DNA of 64,000 bases from Straminergon stramineum (taxonomy: Eukaryota; Streptophyta; Bryopsida; Hypnales; Calliergonaceae), in the NCBI GenBank assembly GCA_963920665.1, contig OY987265.1, positions 39,561,001 through 39,625,000 of the forward strand. Reading direction: 5' to 3'. The translations under genes were made by a program, and so were the position numbers. Shown here piece by piece: positions 61,456 to 64,000 of this stretch. The notes under the pieces are model-generated. The model made no database searches and had not been told where the DNA came from. It saw nothing but the letters and a program-made list of their open reading frames with translations. Numbering within the stretch: position 1 is the first letter of the stretch; every line of letters starts with the position of its first letter.

Positions 61456-62140
61456 TCATGAAGGCTATGGAGAGAGGGAAGCTAATTCAGCCTTCAACAA
61501 CCCCTACTCCAACCATTGCATCCTCAACTACACTGCCAATGCTCCTATACCTTTCTTTACACAAGATAAACAAAATTTGCATCATGAATTTGGCCGAGGC
61601 TTCCATCCCAATACTACAATCTTGCATTCAATCAAGATGGTCCTACAACAACCAATCCAAGGTCCATTATGAAATTTCTTATCAATTCAAGCTATGAAAA
61701 CATCTCTGGTTGGGAAATTGGGAGCAAGCAAATGTGGCTTGCCATCTCATGGCAGGCATTTTTGGCCTCTTACTCCAAGCAAGTTGGGTGCTCAAATTTT
61801 GCATGGATCTCAACAAGTGGATATGGGACAAGGATACATTCTACTTCAAGTAGGATGCAATCCCCGATCTTCCTATGCGAGTGTGCGCCATTTCTTTCAA
61901 CAAGAATGACAAAATCCATGTTGTAGGGGGACCACTGGAGGTTGTGAATGTAGTGTGGGGGTGTATTCTTGATTTTAAGCATTGCGGACTCCAAAGTGAG
62001 AAGCTATACTAAGGATTGCCAGAATTCAAACTATGAAATATCGGAAATTGTGATCACATTTGCGAATATTGTTTTACCAATACACTTTTATTTTTGCTTA
62101 ATCATAAGGTAGGGGAAGTCATCACTTTTCTATTCCTTAA

Positions 62141-63079
62141 CCCCTAAATGTATTTGACTATATTTTCACCAAAAACGCCTCCAAATTGTCATTTCTAGTA
62201 CAAGTACCAAATTTTAGAAAAAATACATTTTTGGACAAATGTAACCAAAAGATCTTGTAGTAATCTGGTTTGAGAAGATGTGGAAAAAAATTCAAAAATT
62301 TCCACCATGTGGATTGCAAGATATCAACATTTGAAGTGACAAAAAGCCTTTTTTTTGGCCTTGCAAAAATCCAGGCACATGCACTTCTCAAGGCCATATC
62401 ATTATGAAAAAATGTCCAAATGGTTGTAACTCTTTGGATTCATTCACCAAGTCATGTTTTCTGCATGCTTGAAAATGTTTAGATCATTTGGAATTGTACA
62501 ACATACAAGAAAAAATTAGTAAGTAGAAAGAAGTAGAGAATGATTCAAAATACTAAATTGTTAATAATCTATTTATGGAATTGAAAAATGCCAATACCAA
62601 TGGTTATAATGTTGTAATAAACAATCTACACCTCATACTTTTATTTTTTTTCCAAAATATTGAGAATTGAGTTAAATAAAGGTCTTCAAAGTTTATTTTA
62701 GAGTAGAGATTCCATTAATAGCCACAAACTACCCACAACTAAAACCCTTCATAACTTTCATCTCATAAATCAAAATGGAATGATTCAAAGCTTTCCACAT
62801 ACATATAAATCTAGAAAACCAATTTAAAATTTTTATTTAAAAAAAAGTGATTTTTAAAGAATTTTTTTTCTACCCGGGTTGCCCGATGAGCAATGAAAAC
62901 TACATATTATACAATAACTCTTTAACCATGTATTCAAAAGTTATGAAAATTGTTGGGCCTTAAAGCTACTCCTTGGGCACATGTTGTGTGAAAATTTCAA
63001 AGAAAAATAAAAATTCCATTTGTAGTGAGCTGCCCTAAATCACTATGTTGCCAAAAAACATTATTTGGTCTTTTAGGGG
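62141..63079. mobile_element. TTAA MITE family B, copy 2 (939 bp)
   Basis: TTAA at 62137-62140 and 63080-63083; the ends are CCCCTAAATGTATTTGAC and TGGTCTTTTAGGGG. It interrupts a duplicated segment whose uninterrupted sister is 61081-61455, where the corresponding site reads GCTTATGC near 61196-61202. It is non-coding; internal sequence matches 57122-58046 inverted and the truncated copy at 49930-50656. Confidence 0.8.
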
Positions 63080-63083
63080 TTAA

Positions 63084-63820
63084 TTATACAACCAAAACGA
63101 GGACACTTCAATGTAAATGTTAATTGCACATGTTAAATCTAACCTTATCTTCAACATTTGTTATTTCAAGTAGTACTCCCTGGACGCCAAGTAGAACAAA
63201 GAAGATGCAATCAAGGATGTTGGTGGGATGAATTATCAAAGCACTTGATAATATTGGATGGGAGATTTACGTGGCAATCCATATTAGTTAAGGCAAAGGT
63301 GGTAGGGACTCCACCATTGATGATGTCAACAATTGGATATTGCAAACCAAAGATAGGTCAGTGTCACTTGGTATTCCTACAAATATGACTTCTAATAGAT
63401 GCTTTGTTTCTACAGCTTACAATAGCAAGGAAAGTCTTTGTTCTCTTACTTGGGTTTTCTATTCTGACATGACATTGGCTTTTCTTATCAAGATGTTCGT
63501 CATCACCTATTAGAACACATACTAATGCTTCAAGATTGCGACTAGATGTTGATGGCTAGAAAAAATATATATTAATTTTTTTAGCATAATGACTTTGGTT
63601 TATCTTAGGATAAAAAGGATTGATGAAGTTTTTGGGGTCAACCTCCCTTCTAGTTGACGGTCAAGAAGGAAAGGCCGTCCTTCAAAGAGGCACGTTGTCC
63701 ATTGGACATCCAAGCTGTCATCTGCTTCATAGGGTTGTCCATTCCCAACAATACAAAGTATTAGTTTCTCCAATGAATTATGGATGTATTTACCACAGAA
63801 ACCTAATACTTTGAACACAC
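63084..63820. other. Second half of the duplicated segment, then unrecognised sequence
   Basis: 63084-63345 continues the duplicated segment after the inserted element. 63346-63820 has short open frames on both strands, none recognised, up to the assembly gap. Confidence 0.4.
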
Positions 63821-64000
63821 NNNNNNNNNNNNNNNNNNNNNNNNNNNNNNNNNNNNNNNNNNNNNNNNNNNNNNNNNNNNNNNNNNNNNNNNNNNNNNNN
63901 NNNNNNNNNNNNNNNNNNNNNNNNNNNNNNNNNNNNNNNNNNNNNNNNNNNNNNNNNNNNNNNNNNNNNNNNNNNNNNNNNNNNNNNNNNNNNNNNNNNN
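63821..64000. other. Assembly gap (run of N)
   Basis: The last 180 positions are N, so the true sequence and gap size are unknown. Confidence 0.99.

Noticed and set aside
61442..61926. Overlapping plus-strand frames that might be a retrotransposon gag relic
   Set aside because: No zinc knuckle, protease or reverse-transcriptase motif was seen and frames are inconsistent; not supported.

Overview
This looks like a nuclear segment from a land plant. It is AT-rich and has intron-bearing genes with plant-type GT-AG junctions. It carries plant protein families (F-box/kelch, VIT/vWA, AP2-like, ZNG1-type GTPase) and short runs of the plant telomere heptamer TTTAGGG. The mix of compact genes and many small inverted-repeat transposons would suit a bryophyte, lycophyte or other non-flowering plant, but the species cannot be fixed from this sequence. 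No bacterial, organellar, rRNA, tRNA or CRISPR signal was seen. The last 180 bases are an assembly gap.

Genes: six spliced models were rebuilt by hand from reading frame, splice sites and phase. (1) 3455-8398, minus: a 296-residue protein with two GNAT acetyltransferase domains. (2) 17001-18932, minus: a protein with two membrane segments, an AP2-like domain and a Gln-rich tail. (3) 30651-35535, plus: a VIT + von Willebrand A protein, 13 coding exons, about 771 residues. (4) 41635-44705, plus: a branch-2 histidine acid phosphatase resembling lysophosphatidic acid phosphatase type 6. (5) 45715-49110, minus: a CobW/COG0523 GTPase of the ZNG1 zinc-chaperone type, 9 exons, 374 residues, convergent with gene 4. 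(6) 53255-55977, minus: an F-box/kelch protein, 409 residues, 3 exons. They show no common pathway.

The rest is dominated by short non-autonomous DNA elements. The main group ends in TTAA-CCCCTAAA...TTTAGGGG-TTAA. One copy sits inside another repeat whose uninterrupted sister lies 4.6 kb away, and that sister has a single TTAA at the exact insertion point. This is direct in-window evidence for TTAA target-site duplication, the signature of piggyBac-type transposition. Other structures are a 1.5-kb inverted repeat (20.6-22.1 kb), a Mutator-like element with a 10-bp duplication (37.7-39.0 kb), a 122-bp CACTA-like hairpin with a 3-bp duplication, two arrays of a roughly 250-bp tandem repeat, and nested palindromic elements around 20.1 and 22.2-23.0 kb.

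The candidates for something undescribed are the TTAA element group, the membrane-anchored AP2-like protein, and a pair of paralogous microRNA-precursor-like hairpins, one intergenic and one inside an intron of the phosphatase gene. All functional statements rest on motif reading by eye; no database search was run.
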